Shown one piece after another: positions 33,713 to 56,457 of a stretch of DNA of 64,000 nt (the stretch's first letter is position 1; each line of letters opens with the position of its first letter). The notes below the pieces were generated by a model. It did not search any database and had not been told where the DNA came from. It saw nothing but the letters and a program-made list of their open reading frames with translations. Position numbers and translations under genes: made by a program. Where the stretch lies: contig CM030870.1 of NCBI GenBank assembly GCA_018105865.1, positions 5,442,120 to 5,506,119 on the forward strand, written 5' to 3'. This DNA is from Metaphire vulgaris (Eukaryota; Annelida; Clitellata; Crassiclitellata; Megascolecidae).

Positions 33713-36700
33713 AAATGTTTTGCATTTTTAAGCTCCAAGTTTTGCCAGTCAGAAATACGCACGCGGCACAAGAGAAGGTCAAACGGTGCTCTACCAATGC
33801 GATTCATACCCATTCCGTGCTCTTGGAGAGGTTCGATTCCTGTGGAAAGCGAGACCGAATTCTTCCGACGCTTCCAGCCATCTCTGGATCTGGATGCATC
33901 CATCGGCACACGAAATTATTCTGACCGAGCTCAAGCGGGTCTTTGAGACGACGGAAAACATCGGAGATGGTCGCGACGTTGCAGCAGACTCTGTCGTCGC
34001 GTTACGTCTCTGAAGGATAAACTTTGCCGTTTTAGACTCGTCGGGCCGCAGTCACAGCAGATACTGAGGAGAGTTTTCGTGCCGGCGAGATTTCCGGATT
34101 CAAATCCGGGGGAAAACCAAGATGCTTCGTGGTGGTGGAATTTACCCGGAGAACACCAGTTGTTTGAACAGCAGGCAGAAGCATGGAAGCGCATGGAATC
34201 TTTCCATAGAACATCGGACTTGCTCCCAAATTCCATATACGGTCTTGTTGTGAGAGACCCACGAGTGGCTGGCCAGTTGAAGAAACAAACTGTCCTTGAA
34301 TCCAGATGTTAGTTGCCATTATGTTTGATTTCTTCCCTTTTTGCATTAATTCTTGATAATATTACCATCATGGACATTGGACAAGCTCAGAAAAAAAGAG
34401 GTTAACATTGTATGGACATGTAAACAGGATGAAAGACTCAAGACTTCCCAAAAAGCACTCTATGCATACAAGGAAGGTAAAAACAGTAGAGGCAGGCCCA
34501 GAAAAAATGGGTCAGACAACATAAAGGAAGATCTGAAAGAAAAACAACTGACAATTGCAGAAGGAAGAAAACTAACATTGGACAAAAAAGCCTGGAAATG
34601 TTTTCTGACTAACTATTGCCACTAATGAGTTGACAGAGAGCAGTTATGATGATGATTATATTATCAGATGCATGTGCAATCCTGTCAACCATTTTAAGGA
34701 ATTCAGGACGTTTCATCTCAGGACGATTCATCTCAGGACGATTCAACACAGACAATTCATCTCAAGGACTATTCATCTCAGGACGTTTCATCAGGACTAT
34801 TCATCACCCTAACCCTTATAACTTTATTCGAGATGAATAGTCCTCCTGGTGAATAGTCCTCCTGATGAAACGTCCTGAGATGAATAGTCCTTGAGATGAA
34901 TCGTCCTGAGATGAAACGTCCGGATACCGTTTTAAGTGATGCAAAATTTACCTTGCATTATCAGCGTTTAATTTGTTGCTAAAGGTGCTCTGATGCTGCT
35001 GTAGGTGGTAAGCAGCAGTCAGGTAATCTGGAGTCGTGGATCAGTGCGTCACCTCTTTGGGACCGCGAGGTACGGGAGTTAGTCAAAGACAGTATGATGA
35101 AGACTTCAGAGATAAACAGTCTCAAGTCCAGTAATTTGGTTCCTGGTCAGTATTGTTTTGCATTTTTATGCAGGACTTCTTAGAAAATAGTTTTTTTACA
35201 GATATGTTGTTCATGAGACATTGAGCAGCAGTGGCGGCTCCACTGGTGGGCCAGGGGGGCCGTGCCCCGCCCCCCTATTGAGTGCCTGCCCCCAATGGCC
35301 CCCCTGTTTGGACCCTATACTTAATGCTACATACATTAAACAACAAATGGTTGGCCCCCCATGATTAGAAGTTGCCACCCCAACGGCACCCCCACTTGCC
35401 AAATCCTAGAGCCGCCACTGTTGAGCAGATGGTATTTTGATGATAATAATTGTGAAATAATAATAATAATAATAATAATAATAGTAATAATAATAATAAT
35501 ATTAACAGGGTTTGTGTGGGTGGTTAAGTAGGATCTTCCCTGTGTGAGAACCACTATGTTTCATCCATCCATTCATTCACATTATGGTCTAACTGCGTTA
35601 TCTCCTTCTTTTTCTTCTTGTCTTTTTATCTACAATGAACAACAACACTTTGCACTCGTGTAATGGCACAAATGCCCAATTCAGTTCCTGTATAATTTCC
35701 ACAATACTTTATATCTATACTCTAATAGCTATTTATAGACCAATTTAGTATCCTAGAGTACTTAGGAAAGATTCAAGGTACCAAAGTACACTGTATATGG
35801 TGTGCATAGCTTGAACCATTACTTGCATGAACCATTACTTGCAGCATTTGCATGTGACAATGGATTGTTAGATATGTGTCTTTTATGCTGGCTTATTTAT
35901 ATATGAAGTATTACCTGTTATTTACTAAGAGTGGATCTGTCTTTCAAGGTTCACCTCTGGATCTTGGATCAAAAGAATCAAGAATACCTGTACTCTTCAT
36001 TCAGAATCCAGGTGTATCCGGTCCCGACGCCCCTGGTCGCCTTGGATATGGTTGCGGGTGGGATATCGTCCTGCCCGGCGGTTGGTCACTGCCCTTCTGG
36101 ATAGCGCTTGGCCACAGCGAAGCTCATGCGGCCGGACTGGAAGAGTTGCGTCACGTGGACTTTGAGCAGTCGGTGCTGCACTTTCCCGACCAGTTTCCCG
36201 ACACGCCCTCGGGAGCCGACAGCGAACTTGTCGTGCTATGTCAAGGCGGCCGAAAAGTACGAAAGAATACCACCGGCGAAGAGGATCAACTACAAAAAAT
36301 TGAAGGTGGAAGCACCATTCCATTTTCCGTGGAAAGAGCTGGTAGATGGATGGAAGGCTCCCAGATTGTTGAACGCAACTGAGACGACGAACGGTTTCTG
36401 TTGTCTGAGAAACAGAAATTTCTTGCAACTTTTGCAGAGGTTGGTGAGTGGCGGTTCTCAGCCGACCGTCAAGGGACGAATTCTAGAAAATAGTGCAGTG
36501 CTCGAAGCTGCTTATCAGAAATTGCAGGTTATCAGAAATGATCCCTATCTGGTTCCTGTCCGTCTGACGATGTGCTCTCGTGGGGTTTGTGGTAAATTTT
36601 CCATGATCTGCATTCCAGAAGATGACGATGTTGCACAGTACGTGAAATCTCCTAAAGAACCAGGACTTGTGAATGAATGCGGTCGCAGGAGAACTAAGAA

Positions 36701-37227
36701 CATTGTGAAATCAAACAAGAGAAAACAAGGGGATAACTGTGTAACTGAACCGATGTCAAAGATAAGTAAAATAGAAGTTGACAATATTGATACATCCGGC
36801 TCAACTGATGGTAGACTAGGAAATGATGTCAGGAACATGTCTTCTAGCAGTATTTGTTTGGAACATTCAGCTGTACTTTTAGAACAGACGTCTAATTTGT
36901 CTGACAAAGTAAGTAAGGACGTCAAGAAGTTGCCGTTTGTTGCGGATGTTGTCACTTCATGTTCTAGGAAGGTCGTTGGTTACGTGGTTACGGAAAGTGG
37001 CCTCGCCTATACTAAAGGTCTTGGCGCACTCTCTTGGTTTCGTGTCATTGCAAGGACTTCTCTTGCTGATCGAAAGACAGAAAATGCATGTCCGCAGAAA
37101 TGCAAACAATGAAAAAGCCAATTCAATTATCGGGAATTTTGCTTCGAGCGGCGTCCTTGCCCTTGTCCGATCAACGCGGTGTGGACACTACAGATTTTCA
37201 AGGCTTAACATTCTCCAGAAAATTTGA
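30733..37227 (+). CDS. POP1: POP1, RNase P/MRP protein subunit, with frame breaks
   Basis: The large protein subunit of RNase P and RNase MRP, for tRNA 5' processing and rRNA processing in the nucleolus. Coding exons: 30733-30832, 31761-31945, 32644-32887, 33093-33180, 33733-34307, 35023-35145, 35949-37227 (terminal). Signatures: LPRHMRRRAASHNVKRLPRH; HVWLETHIWHAKRFHM; DLSYYCC; LWIWMHPSAHEI; CRFRLVGPQ; SRIPVLFIQNPG and GYGCGWDIVLPGGW; EKYERIPPAKRINY; and LGFVSLQGLL near the C-terminus. About 860 aa against roughly 1020 in human. Four shifts are needed: one extra base near 32748, one missing near 33997, one extra near 36231, and a shift near 37030. Splice sites and residues are otherwise well preserved. 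AATAAA lies at 37263. Introns hold a 5S-derived SINE, a LINE fragment, a foldback repeat and a family B MITE. Sequence errors seem likelier than a pseudogene, but both fit. Confidence 0.9.
32165..32490 (+). mobile_element. 5S rRNA-derived SINE (SINE3-like)
   Basis: The first about 120 bp resemble 5S rRNA: ccgaagttaagcaacg followed by ggttagtacttggatgggtg and gtggtgctggcggcc correspond in order to the conserved internal promoter and 3' half of 5S genes. A second module (gcagcg...cgcgaaggtaaaacgc) and a LINE-like tail ending aactttaccttt follow. Copies: 45567-45770, and a tail fragment inverted at 44897-45003. It is a repeat, not a working 5S gene, and lies in POP1 intron 2. Confidence 0.85.
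34340..34625 (+). mobile_element. LINE-type ORF fragment in POP1 intron
   Basis: Frames read LYGHVNRMKDSRLP, then KKALYAYKEGK or SQKALYAYKEGK, SRGRPRKNGSDNIKEDL and KLTLDKKAWKCF. The G-H-V-x-R-M ... R-G-R-P-x-K-x-W/G-x-D-x-I-x-x-D-L pattern is common downstream of reverse transcriptase in non-LTR elements. A frame break shows it is a relic. Confidence 0.65.
34700..34925. repeat. Foldback repeat of 'ggac(g/t)(a/t)ttcatc' units
   Basis: About seven copies of a 14-16-bp unit (ggacgattcatctca) run rightward. After a short spacer with ccctaacccttataac, similar units run in reverse complement (tgagatgaatcgtcc). The two arms can pair into a long hairpin. It lies in POP1 intron 5. Confidence 0.85.
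35229..35420 (+). mobile_element. hAT-like MITE, family B, exact 8-bp duplication
   Basis: 192 bp from CAGTGGCGGCTCC to GAGCCGCCACTG, flanked by exact ttgagcag at 35221-35228 and 35421-35428. It is the clearest family B copy, in the POP1 intron before the terminal exon. Confidence 0.9.
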
Positions 37228-37534
37228 GGAACATAGATCAAATTATCAATGTCCTTTCTGCTAATAAATTTACTCCCATTGTTTTATTGTTGCTGTCTTC
37301 TGTGTTGACTCTGGCATTTTCAGTTGTCAAATTTATGTAACAGAAAATTCTTTTAGCTATTATTAGCATCTGGAAGATTTTCAGATACCTTTATGTAGGC
37401 CCTACTGTATATCCACTTGCAATACAGAGGCTTACATTGGCTTTCATTACTCAAATGTGGATGCATTACATTGGTTTTCACACTGGCTAACTTAGCCTCC
37501 TAAACCACTTAAAATCATGTTATATTTACTATTT

Positions 37535-37594
<60 letters not shown>

Positions 37595-37646
37595 GGCTGT
37601 AATAAGGTATGAGTTCCTTATTGTTACAATACTGTAACTCTATATA

Positions 37647-38040
37647 GGGGCTGTCCATTAATTAGGTCAACAATTTTTGGGCAATTTTTCACCCCCTCCC
37701 CCTTGTCAACAACTGTCAACTTTCTGTGACCCCCTATAATTATGTCAAAAACGTTTGACCCTCCCAGTAAGATCAGTGATGGGTCCCCCTTAAAAGTTTA
37801 GGAGGTTATTATTTTTGCAGTGATCTTTTTTCCCTTTCTTTTGTTCATCAAGTGTCATAATGTGATGATGATGGCCTTTTTTGTTTGTCAGCGTTTTTTT
37901 CTTTGTAATACACAGTTAATAGTATTCCATGAAATTTCCTATTTATTATCATTTGTAAAAATTGAAATTGTTGACGTCAACTTCTCTTGACCTTCGGCAC
38001 CTTCCCTCCCTCTGCCAACAGCTGTCAAACTGGATGGCGT
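37647..38040 (+). mobile_element. MITE with GGGCTGTCCATTAATTA end, 3' end eroded
   Basis: It shares the left terminus and the interior (ctcccccttgtcaacaactg, attgttgacgtcaacttctc) with the complete copy at 52258-52658. Its right terminus has decayed. Confidence 0.7.
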
Positions 38041-38307
38041 TAGAAAAGGAAAAGGGGGAACAAAAGTGAACACCTTGGCACATATGAACAGACTAAAGCA
38101 GAAAATTATATTTATCTGCCGAAATTTCGAGAGTCAGACATGGAAACAAAATTCTGCAATTTGAGAAAACGTAATAGATAAATACAGCAATAAAAAAAAC
38201 GCCATTCACCAGGTACTTGGCATACGTCTCCGTTAAATAGAGAATGCTTGCTGACGATATTAAATTTTGGTCGTCTTCAGAAATTTTTGAGACGCGTCAA
38301 TTGAAAT

Positions 38308-38465
38308 CAGTGTTTATTCTAGACCTTCTCTGGGAGGGGGAATTCCCCCCCCCAAGTTTGAAATTTCCCAAAATTTTTGACATTTTGGAAAGTGGTATGA
38401 TCTCCCCAATGTCTGCCCCCAAATGTTAAACTTCCCCAATGTCTATGTGGCTAGAATAAACACTG
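38308..38465. mobile_element. hAT-like MITE, family A, exact 8-bp duplication
   Basis: 158 bp, CAGTGTTTATTCTAG to CTAGAATAAACACTG, with exact attgaaat at 38300-38307 and 38466-38473. Confidence 0.9.
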
Positions 38466-38843
38466 ATTGAAATCATCTGGAATTCTGACCCCATTATACG
38501 TAATCAGTGCCGGATTACCCATTAGGCAGAGTAGGCAACTGCCTATGGGCCCCTCGACTTTAGAGGCCCCACAAGACAGTGACGAAAGAAATTTTTACTT
38601 ACTTATTCTTAAGAATAACGCTATGCGAAAGGCACGTGACGACGCTGACGTCATGCAATTATGTTTACACTTCAATGGCGTTCTAGTAGTCATTAGGGGC
38701 CTGGCCCCTGGGGCCCCAAAGTCTGACTGCCTATGGGCCTCCACGGTTTTAATCCGCCACTGTACGTAATATAGGAACTGCGGTTGAGCAGTGTTCTAAA
38801 TCTGCGGGGATCAGTCTTTGGTGATGGTGGGGGCGATTGGCAA

Positions 38844-49275
<10,432 letters not shown>

Positions 49276-49322
49276 CTGCAAACGAACGAGACATGTATGA
49301 TTTATTTCACGTTATACTGTAC

Positions 49323-49503
49323 CAGGGGCGTAGCGACGGGGGTATATTGGTATATATACCCCCCTAAAAAAAGTCAGGCTACCCTAAAATTTTTAATGTG
49401 TTGTTTAAAGATTTTCAAAGTTTTTAAAGATTTATACCACCACCCCCAAATCACGTTATACCCCCTCCACAAATCAATTTCTTGGCTATGCCGCCCATGT
49501 ACT
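49323..49503. mobile_element. MITE, family F (ggggcgtagcgac ends)
   Basis: It starts caggggcgtagcgacggg, holds ggtatatatacccc and aaagatttata blocks, and ends ttggctatgccgccc. Copies: 61902-62077 and 62514-62671, both in PNP introns. Confidence 0.75.
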
Positions 49504-50228
49504 GTACAGATTGCTGTTATTTGCAGTTAGTGGCGTAGCCAGGATTCCAGAATGGGCGGACATCGACATTTTCAGATGGAAAAATCTTGACGATAAAAGG
49601 TCGTCTTCGCAGGCAATTTGAACTTTCCCGCGTTCTTTTCGATCGTACTTCCTACCCCCAAAATTTCTCAAAGGTTATGCGCAAATCCCACGACTGGTCC
49701 CAGCCCCAATAGGGGGCCGTCCCCACCCCGTAACCTTTCGTAACCGTGCCAATGATCTGTTGACCCAGGGAAAAGAAGACACAGAGAAAGGGAATACGTG
49801 AACAATACCAGGGGCGGTTCCAAGTTGGGGATGACTGATCGTTCAAACGGATTAGCCTTGATGTATATCCACAAAGACATGGACATATCCATAGACAATG
49901 TCATCGACAAATTCGCTTCCAGCAATTAGAAAACTCAATTTTGCACTATGACTTTGTTCAACCAGACTACAATGGCTTTTATACATTGTCAATTCTGAAC
50001 ATTATATTTTATAAATCAAATCTACAGATTACTTCTAAACCATTTACATATAATTCCTTTGTCAATTGGTGTGATCTTCCTAGAAATTCATTGCATCCCC
50101 CCTACCAAGAATTCTTGCAACCGCCAATGAACAATACCATAATTTGAATGAATGATGAAATGGAACACAGTAGACCTACTGGTTCTCACGCAGGACATAG
50201 CCAACATCTTACATAGCAACTCCAAACC

Positions 50229-50248
50229 CTATTATTATAATTATTATA

Positions 50249-50294
<46 letters not shown>

Positions 50295-50316
50295 GTAGTA
50301 GTAGTAATAATAGTAA

Positions 50317-50381
<65 letters not shown>

Positions 50382-50416
50382 ACAATAATAAATAATAATA
50401 ATAATAATAATAATAA

Positions 50417-50493
<77 letters not shown>

Positions 50494-50495
50494 TT
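50229..50495. repeat. (TTA)n/(GTA)n compound microsatellite
   Basis: About 265 bp alternating between ATT and AGT trinucleotide blocks. Confidence 0.97.
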
Positions 50496-51149
50496 GCGTT
50501 GACAGTAGCAATGCATCTGCAATGAATAAATAGGTCGATGTATGAGTTTTTGTATAACTTTTGATTTGTGGGCAAAATTCCTGACAGTTTGTTGGCGATA
50601 AGTTATAGGAAACGACCTGAGCTTATGTCGCAAATCTCTCAATGATTGACTCACTGCCGTTAAGCCGGGTGAGAATTAAAAAATGACAAGCAGTTGAAAA
50701 AATTGATTGAGAGATTGTAGCTAAGCCAACGGACCCTAACCTAGGTAGGTATGAGACTAGAACGCGTTTGACAGGCCTGACTTCGCCCGGGTAGATCCTA
50801 AGGTACCTGAAAAAATCGACCTTTAAAGACATTTACAGCACTCGCCCGACTCATTGCCTCAAACTATTAAAATCTGACGAGCATGTCTCTGTGAAACTTT
50901 TACGAGTTTCTAAATGGTTGCATCTGTGCTCCGGCTGACACAAAATCGAGGCTTTCAGTTTTATTTACCCCCGACGTTTACTATCGCAGGCTTTTCGGCG
51001 CTATAGTTGTTATTGTTCTTTCGCGGGACGCAATATATCGACATCGCAAAGACGAGATTATGGTCAGTGCAACGAATGACGAAGAAGACGACTGCCTCAA
51101 CAGATGGGATGCTATACAAAACAACGGAACCTTTCAGAATAAGTCAATG

Positions 51150-51533
51150 TGACAGACAAACAAACAAACAAACAAACAAATAGAAAGACAGACAACAGAT
51201 AGACATACAGTGTACATACACAAAGGCAGGCAGACAGACAGACAGACAGACAGATAGACAGGTAGACAGACAGACAGGACGGACGGACAGACAGACAGAC
51301 AGCCATACAACAGATAGACAGACAGACAGACAGACAGACAAAAACACAGAGGCAGACAGAAGACAGACAGACAGATAGACATACAGACAAACACAGAGGC
51401 AGACAGAAGACAGACAGAAGACAGAAGACAAAAGACAAGACAGACAAACAAACACAGAGGCAGACAGAAGACAGAAGACAGACAGACAGAAGACAGAAGA
51501 CAGACAGACATTCGATCCACCAACCGATCGATC

Positions 51534-51565
<32 letters not shown>

Positions 51566-51690
51566 TATGGATGGATGGATTGATGGATGATGGTTGGATA
51601 GATGTATGTATGTATGTATGTATGTATGTATGTATGTATGTATGGATGGATGCATATATGGATAGATGGATAGATGGATAGATAGAGTGT
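51150..51690. repeat. Tetranucleotide satellite block (GACA, GATA, GTAT, GGAT)
   Basis: About 540 bp of GACA/GATA-type units, then GTAT and GGAT units. The minus strand gives long Cys/Leu/Ser or Tyr/Ile/His ORFs in all three frames, which shows they are repeat artefacts. Confidence 0.97.
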
Positions 51691-52257
51691 GGACAAGAAA
51701 AAGAATGAGAGTAACAGAGAAGAAGAAGGAAAGAGAGAATAAAAGCAGTTTTAAGGTACAGGCATGTAAGGCACGTGCCTAGGGTCCCGCGATACGAAGG
51801 GCGGCGAAAAAACCTCGTCACTAGTCTTTGAACTGCCCAGGGTCCCTCGAACCTCTTAGGACGTCACTGATTGTCTATAAAACCTGTTGTATAATGAACC
51901 AGATATCTTAATACGCGGCTCTTCCCTCGATCGCCCTACTGACCATTCCACAAGATATTCGGCAGGACTTTCATTTAGTTGATGTCCCTCGTTCTCGTAC
52001 AGTCTCTGGCGCTATAGTGAGTAATATGAAATGGATTGGAGATTGTGGTTGATTGGCATAAAGAAAAATTCCCCCTCCAGCGGATGATCGCGTACTAAGA
52101 AGAGTAAGCCATCACTTTATCTTAAATAGGGTGGCGCAAAAAACCGGACTATATCAAATGCAAATCTAAATGTGACCAGTCCGGCTTTTTTGAGCCACCC
52201 TTCGTTAGTTCAATCAATTTACACGCGCGGGATGTGAATTCAAGCGACGCCAGTCAG

Positions 52258-52658
52258 AGGGCTGTCCATTAATTATGTCAACAATTTTTGGGCAATTTTT
52301 GACCCCCTCCCCTTGTCAACAACTGTCAACTTTCACTTATCCCCATAATTACGTCAATAACTCTTGACACCCTCCAAGATCAATGACAGGTCCCAATAAC
52401 AAGGTTAACATTTTTGTGGTAATGACCATTTTTCTCTTTTTCCTCATCGAGTGTCAAAATGTGGTGGTGATGACCATTTTTATAATGCTTTTTTCCATTG
52501 TAATAAGTAGTATTCCATGAAATTTCCTATCTTTTGATTATTTGAAAAAGTGAAATTGTTGACGTCAACTTCTCTTGACCCTCCTCCCCTGTCAACAACT
52601 GTCAAACTTTTCCAAACCCCTCTCCCCTAAATTGTTGACGTAATTAATGGACAGCCCC
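52258..52658. mobile_element. MITE with about 30-bp inverted ends (ggctgtccattaatta)
   Basis: The left end gggctgtccattaattatg and right end gtaattaatggacagcccc are inverted. The symmetry extends inward through caacaattttt/aaattgttg. About 400 bp, no ORF. I could not fix a target duplication, so the superfamily is open. Confidence 0.8.
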
Positions 52659-53219
52659 AGGTGGATATCGAGATATAAATTCTAGGCGAAATCTAGAGTC
52701 ACGAGTTGTCCTAGCGACGGAGTAACGGTGACGTCATCGTGACGGCGACCATGACGTTTTGTGACGCCAATGACGACTAGTTATTAATTAAGTCCAAAAA
52801 TGAAGCACTTACCTACCTGGAATATTTTAGTTCAGTGTTCCAGACAGTGAGACCGAAATCTATAATTATTTACAACGTCGTTCACAGTATAAATTCATTG
52901 ACAAAGTTTCTTATTGCCAATAAATTATTTAAATTAAATTAATTGTTAATTATAATTTATTCTTATTATTGACATTGATTACTATTATTTTCTGGATGGT
53001 CCTTTTATCGTTTTCTCAGAGCTACGCACGTAAAAAGTTAATGTTAAACGACCAGAGGCCCAACGCTAAAGCGGTCTTCAGTCCGACCAACGGGCGTCCT
53101 AGGAAACAACTGAATGCTTAGACAGATGTCTAACGCAGAATTATTACAGTGCAACCTGCGCGATAGGAGAAGGGGTCGGGGGTGAGGTCGGATTCAGCGG
53201 AGAAGATACGGCGAACATC

Positions 53220-53605
53220 TGCCCCTCTCTGTCTCTCTCTGTCTCTCTCTGTCTCTCTGTCTCTCTGTCTCTCTCTCTGTCTTTCTCTCTGTCTTTCTCT
53301 ATCTGTCTTTCTCTATCTGTCTTTCTCTATCTGTCTTTCTCTATCTGTCTTTCTCTATCTGTCTTTCTCTATCTGTCTTTCTCTATCTGTCTTTCTTTCT
53401 CTATCTGTCTTTCTCTCTGTCTTTCTCTATCTGTCTTTCTCTATCTGTCTTTCTCTATCTGTCTTTCTCTATCTGTCTTTCTCTGTCTTTGTCTCTGTCT
53501 CTGTCTCTCTCTGTCTTTCTCTCTCTCTGTCTGTCTGTCTGTCTTTCTCTGTATTTGTCTCTGTCTCTCTGTCTCTGTCTCTCTGTCTCTCTGTCTCTCT
53601 CTCTT
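53220..53605. repeat. Pyrimidine satellite (tctttctctatctg)n
   Basis: About 385 bp of polypyrimidine, with roughly 14 near-identical 14-bp units between TCTC/TGTC blocks. Confidence 0.97.
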
Positions 53606-54812
53606 CACCGCCATCAATCGATCGAAGAGATGGTCATCAATAATTGAGGATACATCTAACGATGCTCTTTCTTTCCTCGCGTCCTCAAACGCGTCAAGAA
53701 AAAACAGCTCGATTTTCTGTCGTTTCATTGCTATGTTAATTACGCGTAGAGAGATAAAATCAAAGATATATTTCCTTGCTTCACGTACAGCGGCGTACCT
53801 AGGGTGGGGCAAAAGGGGCAGTGATGCCCTGGGGGTCAGATGAAGGGGCCATTGTAACAGCTGACTTTTAGGCCGCGGAAGGGAGAATCGAATGCAAAAT
53901 GCGAGGCTTGGAAGTGATTATTTGACGGCGTCCGCTAAAAACTGTGTTGTGCTCTTCAACTCTCAGAACCACAGATCTCAAAATCGGGATTGCGCAGAGA
54001 ATTGAGGCAGCATTTTCTAGATTACTAGTATACATGTAGTTCTCTCAAGCAGTATACATGTTCTAGATCAGCGGTTCTCAACCTTTATAGCCCTAGATGA
54101 TGTGGCGATGCCCGCCGAGAGAAATAGAATAAAATATCTTGAGTTTTTTTTTTTTTTTGTGTTACAATGAATAAATTTTGCGCAATAACAATAAAAGAGA
54201 CAACCCTGCATCGTCATTCGACCCCCTTGCTATGGACTTGTTACAGTTGCATCTTAAGTGAGAGGAGAGTTTGGAGGATAGAAAATGTCGGCTCACAGTT
54301 GGGGGAAGGGGGGAGTCAAATGGAAGGCCTACATTGGCGTCAACTTGGATTAAAAAGTGGAGAACCCAACTCCAATACCTCCCACCTTCCCTATGGCAGC
54401 CTTTCAAAAAGTGGAGGAGAAGGCTCAAGCATAGAGGCCTAATAAGAGTTTACGCATATGTAGGCCTACTAATAGACCTATTAATTCGAGTATTTGTTAG
54501 TGTTATTTATTTCAGAAATCGTTCAGGAATCTTTTTACAATTGAACATCAGGGCGTTCACAAAATTCCAATAGAAGAACGTTATTAGTGAGTGCTAGCCA
54601 ACGAAGTGGACCCAAAGTGGTTTAACAACGGAAAACGATATTCTAGTAAATAATAATAAAACTCAACGTTCGCATGATAAAACAATAACGTTTTGTGGAC
54701 TCTTATACTGCCAGTAATGCTAATTCTTTTCATGTTTGCCTTTTTCAGAAGGCTCATAAAGTTAAAGTGTAGAGAATTTAGTTAGATAGGCCTACTGCGA
54801 TTTTAATAATAA

Positions 54813-54843
<31 letters not shown>

Positions 54844-55174
54844 AATGCCTAAAGAGGTTTAGAGTGGTTCAATAAGATCTGCTCATGTGCGTATTTAGAA
54901 AGGTTGAAAGGGGTATACTGAAATTTAAGAAGTTCGAAAAATAATTTTTATTCTATGTTCTGCAATTACATACAGTTTAAGTTTATTAATAATACCACCT
55001 GTAAAGTACTGACCGGAAATTTACTACAACTGAGTTAAGTTCAATCGTCGGTCTAACACTCTTTAAGTGCAACCGAAGGGAAAGACCAAAGATCAAAGGG
55101 GTATGCTATGGATCAGGAGCATACCCCTAAATTCGCCACTGGATCTGACCTGTTGAGAACCATTATGTTTCATC

Positions 55175-55400
55175 CAGGGCCGGATTAAGGTCCCAGTGGG
55201 CCTGGGGGGTTGAGAAAAAAGGCCGTCGCCTATACTGAAAATCTCTGACAAGCAAAAAAAGGTTATCTCCCTTCCAAATCGTGCTGCAAATCGTATTGAC
55301 AAGCAAAAAAAGGTTATCTCGAAAATCGGTGGGCCTATTTTCATGATGGGCCGGGGGGACTACAGCCCCCTCAGCCCCCGCCTTAATATGGTCCTGGTTT
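55175..55400. mobile_element. Inverted-ended repeat (ccagggccggattaag)
   Basis: It begins ccagggccggattaaggtc and ends ccttaatatggtcctgg. The interior has two tgacaagcaaaaaaagg motifs. A related inverted copy lies at about 41030-41180. Confidence 0.7.
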
Positions 55401-56457
55401 CACCGATCCATTCGCTAACATTATGGTCTTGCTGTGTAATCTCATTCTTTTCCCTCTTACACATTGTCTTTACCTCGGCAAAGCACGGGGATTTTTTCCT
55501 TGAAATAGCTTCTGTTCAGACACAAATCAGGAATCCAGATTTTGGAACAAGGTTTCTAGTTTAGTCTAGTTTTCAATCGTTTTTTTTAAAAAAGCCAAAG
55601 ACACGGGAGAGGAGCTGCCTTAAATTTTAAGCTTAGCTATTCAAGTTGCTCAATCCGATGTCAATGGCTGATAATAAAAACTGCATGCCAGCTAGTTACA
55701 GTGTAGTCTTAAAAGTTAAAATAACTAGTTTCTTCAGTCTAAATACGTCAGTGATAGCTATAATGAAAAGAGCAATAGGCAAATAAATCATAGGCCTTAC
55801 TGTTACCGTTATTTGTTTGCTTTTCGCAAGTACAGTGGATATTATAAATGTCGATTTTAGGCTGATAGCAATAAGGTCAATTGGTTTATAGAAGGTTAAG
55901 TGCAGTTTAGACAAGTCGTAACTAACTTCGTGATTTTGCTGACATTGACAGTCGAACGACAATCTTGATGAAAGTCAATTTGTTCGATAATCTACTCTCT
56001 AAACCGCCTTGTTCTTGATCGGTGAAACCTGGCATTTAAGATTGAACTACCAGGCGTTCGTAGGTCCAGTTAGTCGAGAAAGAAATCTCTGTTTTAAGGT
56101 TTCCTTTACTGTTTTTAGTTTGTTAGGTTTATTGTCTTCAGGAATTCTGAATTGAGGGCGAAAATGAATGGGCAGGAGATAAAGTTCCATAACGGAAACG
56201 ACCATTCGTAAGAGATCTCGCTTTTCTACACGCCTAGAAACTTCTAAAGCGCCACTTCATTGACTAGTTATCTAGTTAGTTATCTTGAATCCAAACAGTG
56301 TTTTTAACGACCACCAAATTTTTACATCTACAGTCGAAAATTCCCTAGATTAGTCTGAAGATTCAAAACTGGACGAAAAGTTAGATTTTCTCTGGCTAAA
56401 ATTTGGACCAAATAAATTATAGAATACGCATTCTGTTAAAAATTATATCGTTAAATT

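Larger units (their letters stand above)
37228..38843. other. Intergenic between converging POP1 and MTG genes
   Basis: POP1 (plus) and MTG (minus) converge here. The stretch has the POP1 polyadenylation signal (37263-37268), SINE tail (37470-37515), an (ATT)n tract (37541-37594), part of a long-inverted-end element (37647-38040), a family A MITE (38308-38465) and another inverted-ended repeat (about 38507-38765, cggattaccc / taatccgccactg). No exon is seen. Confidence 0.65.

Noticed and set aside
34353..34625. An additional POP1 exon
   Set aside because: The encoded SRGRPRKNGSDNIKEDL pattern is that of a retrotransposon ORF, and POP1 exons on either side join in phase without it.
34700..34925. 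CRISPR-like array
   Set aside because: Short irregular units in two opposed orientations without spacers, in a eukaryotic intron.
36545..36955. 136-aa minus-strand ORF
   Set aside because: Antisense shadow of the POP1 terminal exon.
50186..50654. Poly-Leu, poly-Tyr and poly-Thr ORFs
   Set aside because: Trinucleotide microsatellite read in different frames.
51112..51821. ORFs of 173-225 aa rich in Cys, Leu, Ser, Tyr and Ile on the minus strand
   Set aside because: All three frames are open because the DNA is a GACA/GATA/GTAT repeat; no protein signal.
53182..53643. 153-aa Leu/Ser ORF
   Set aside because: Produced by the pyrimidine satellite.
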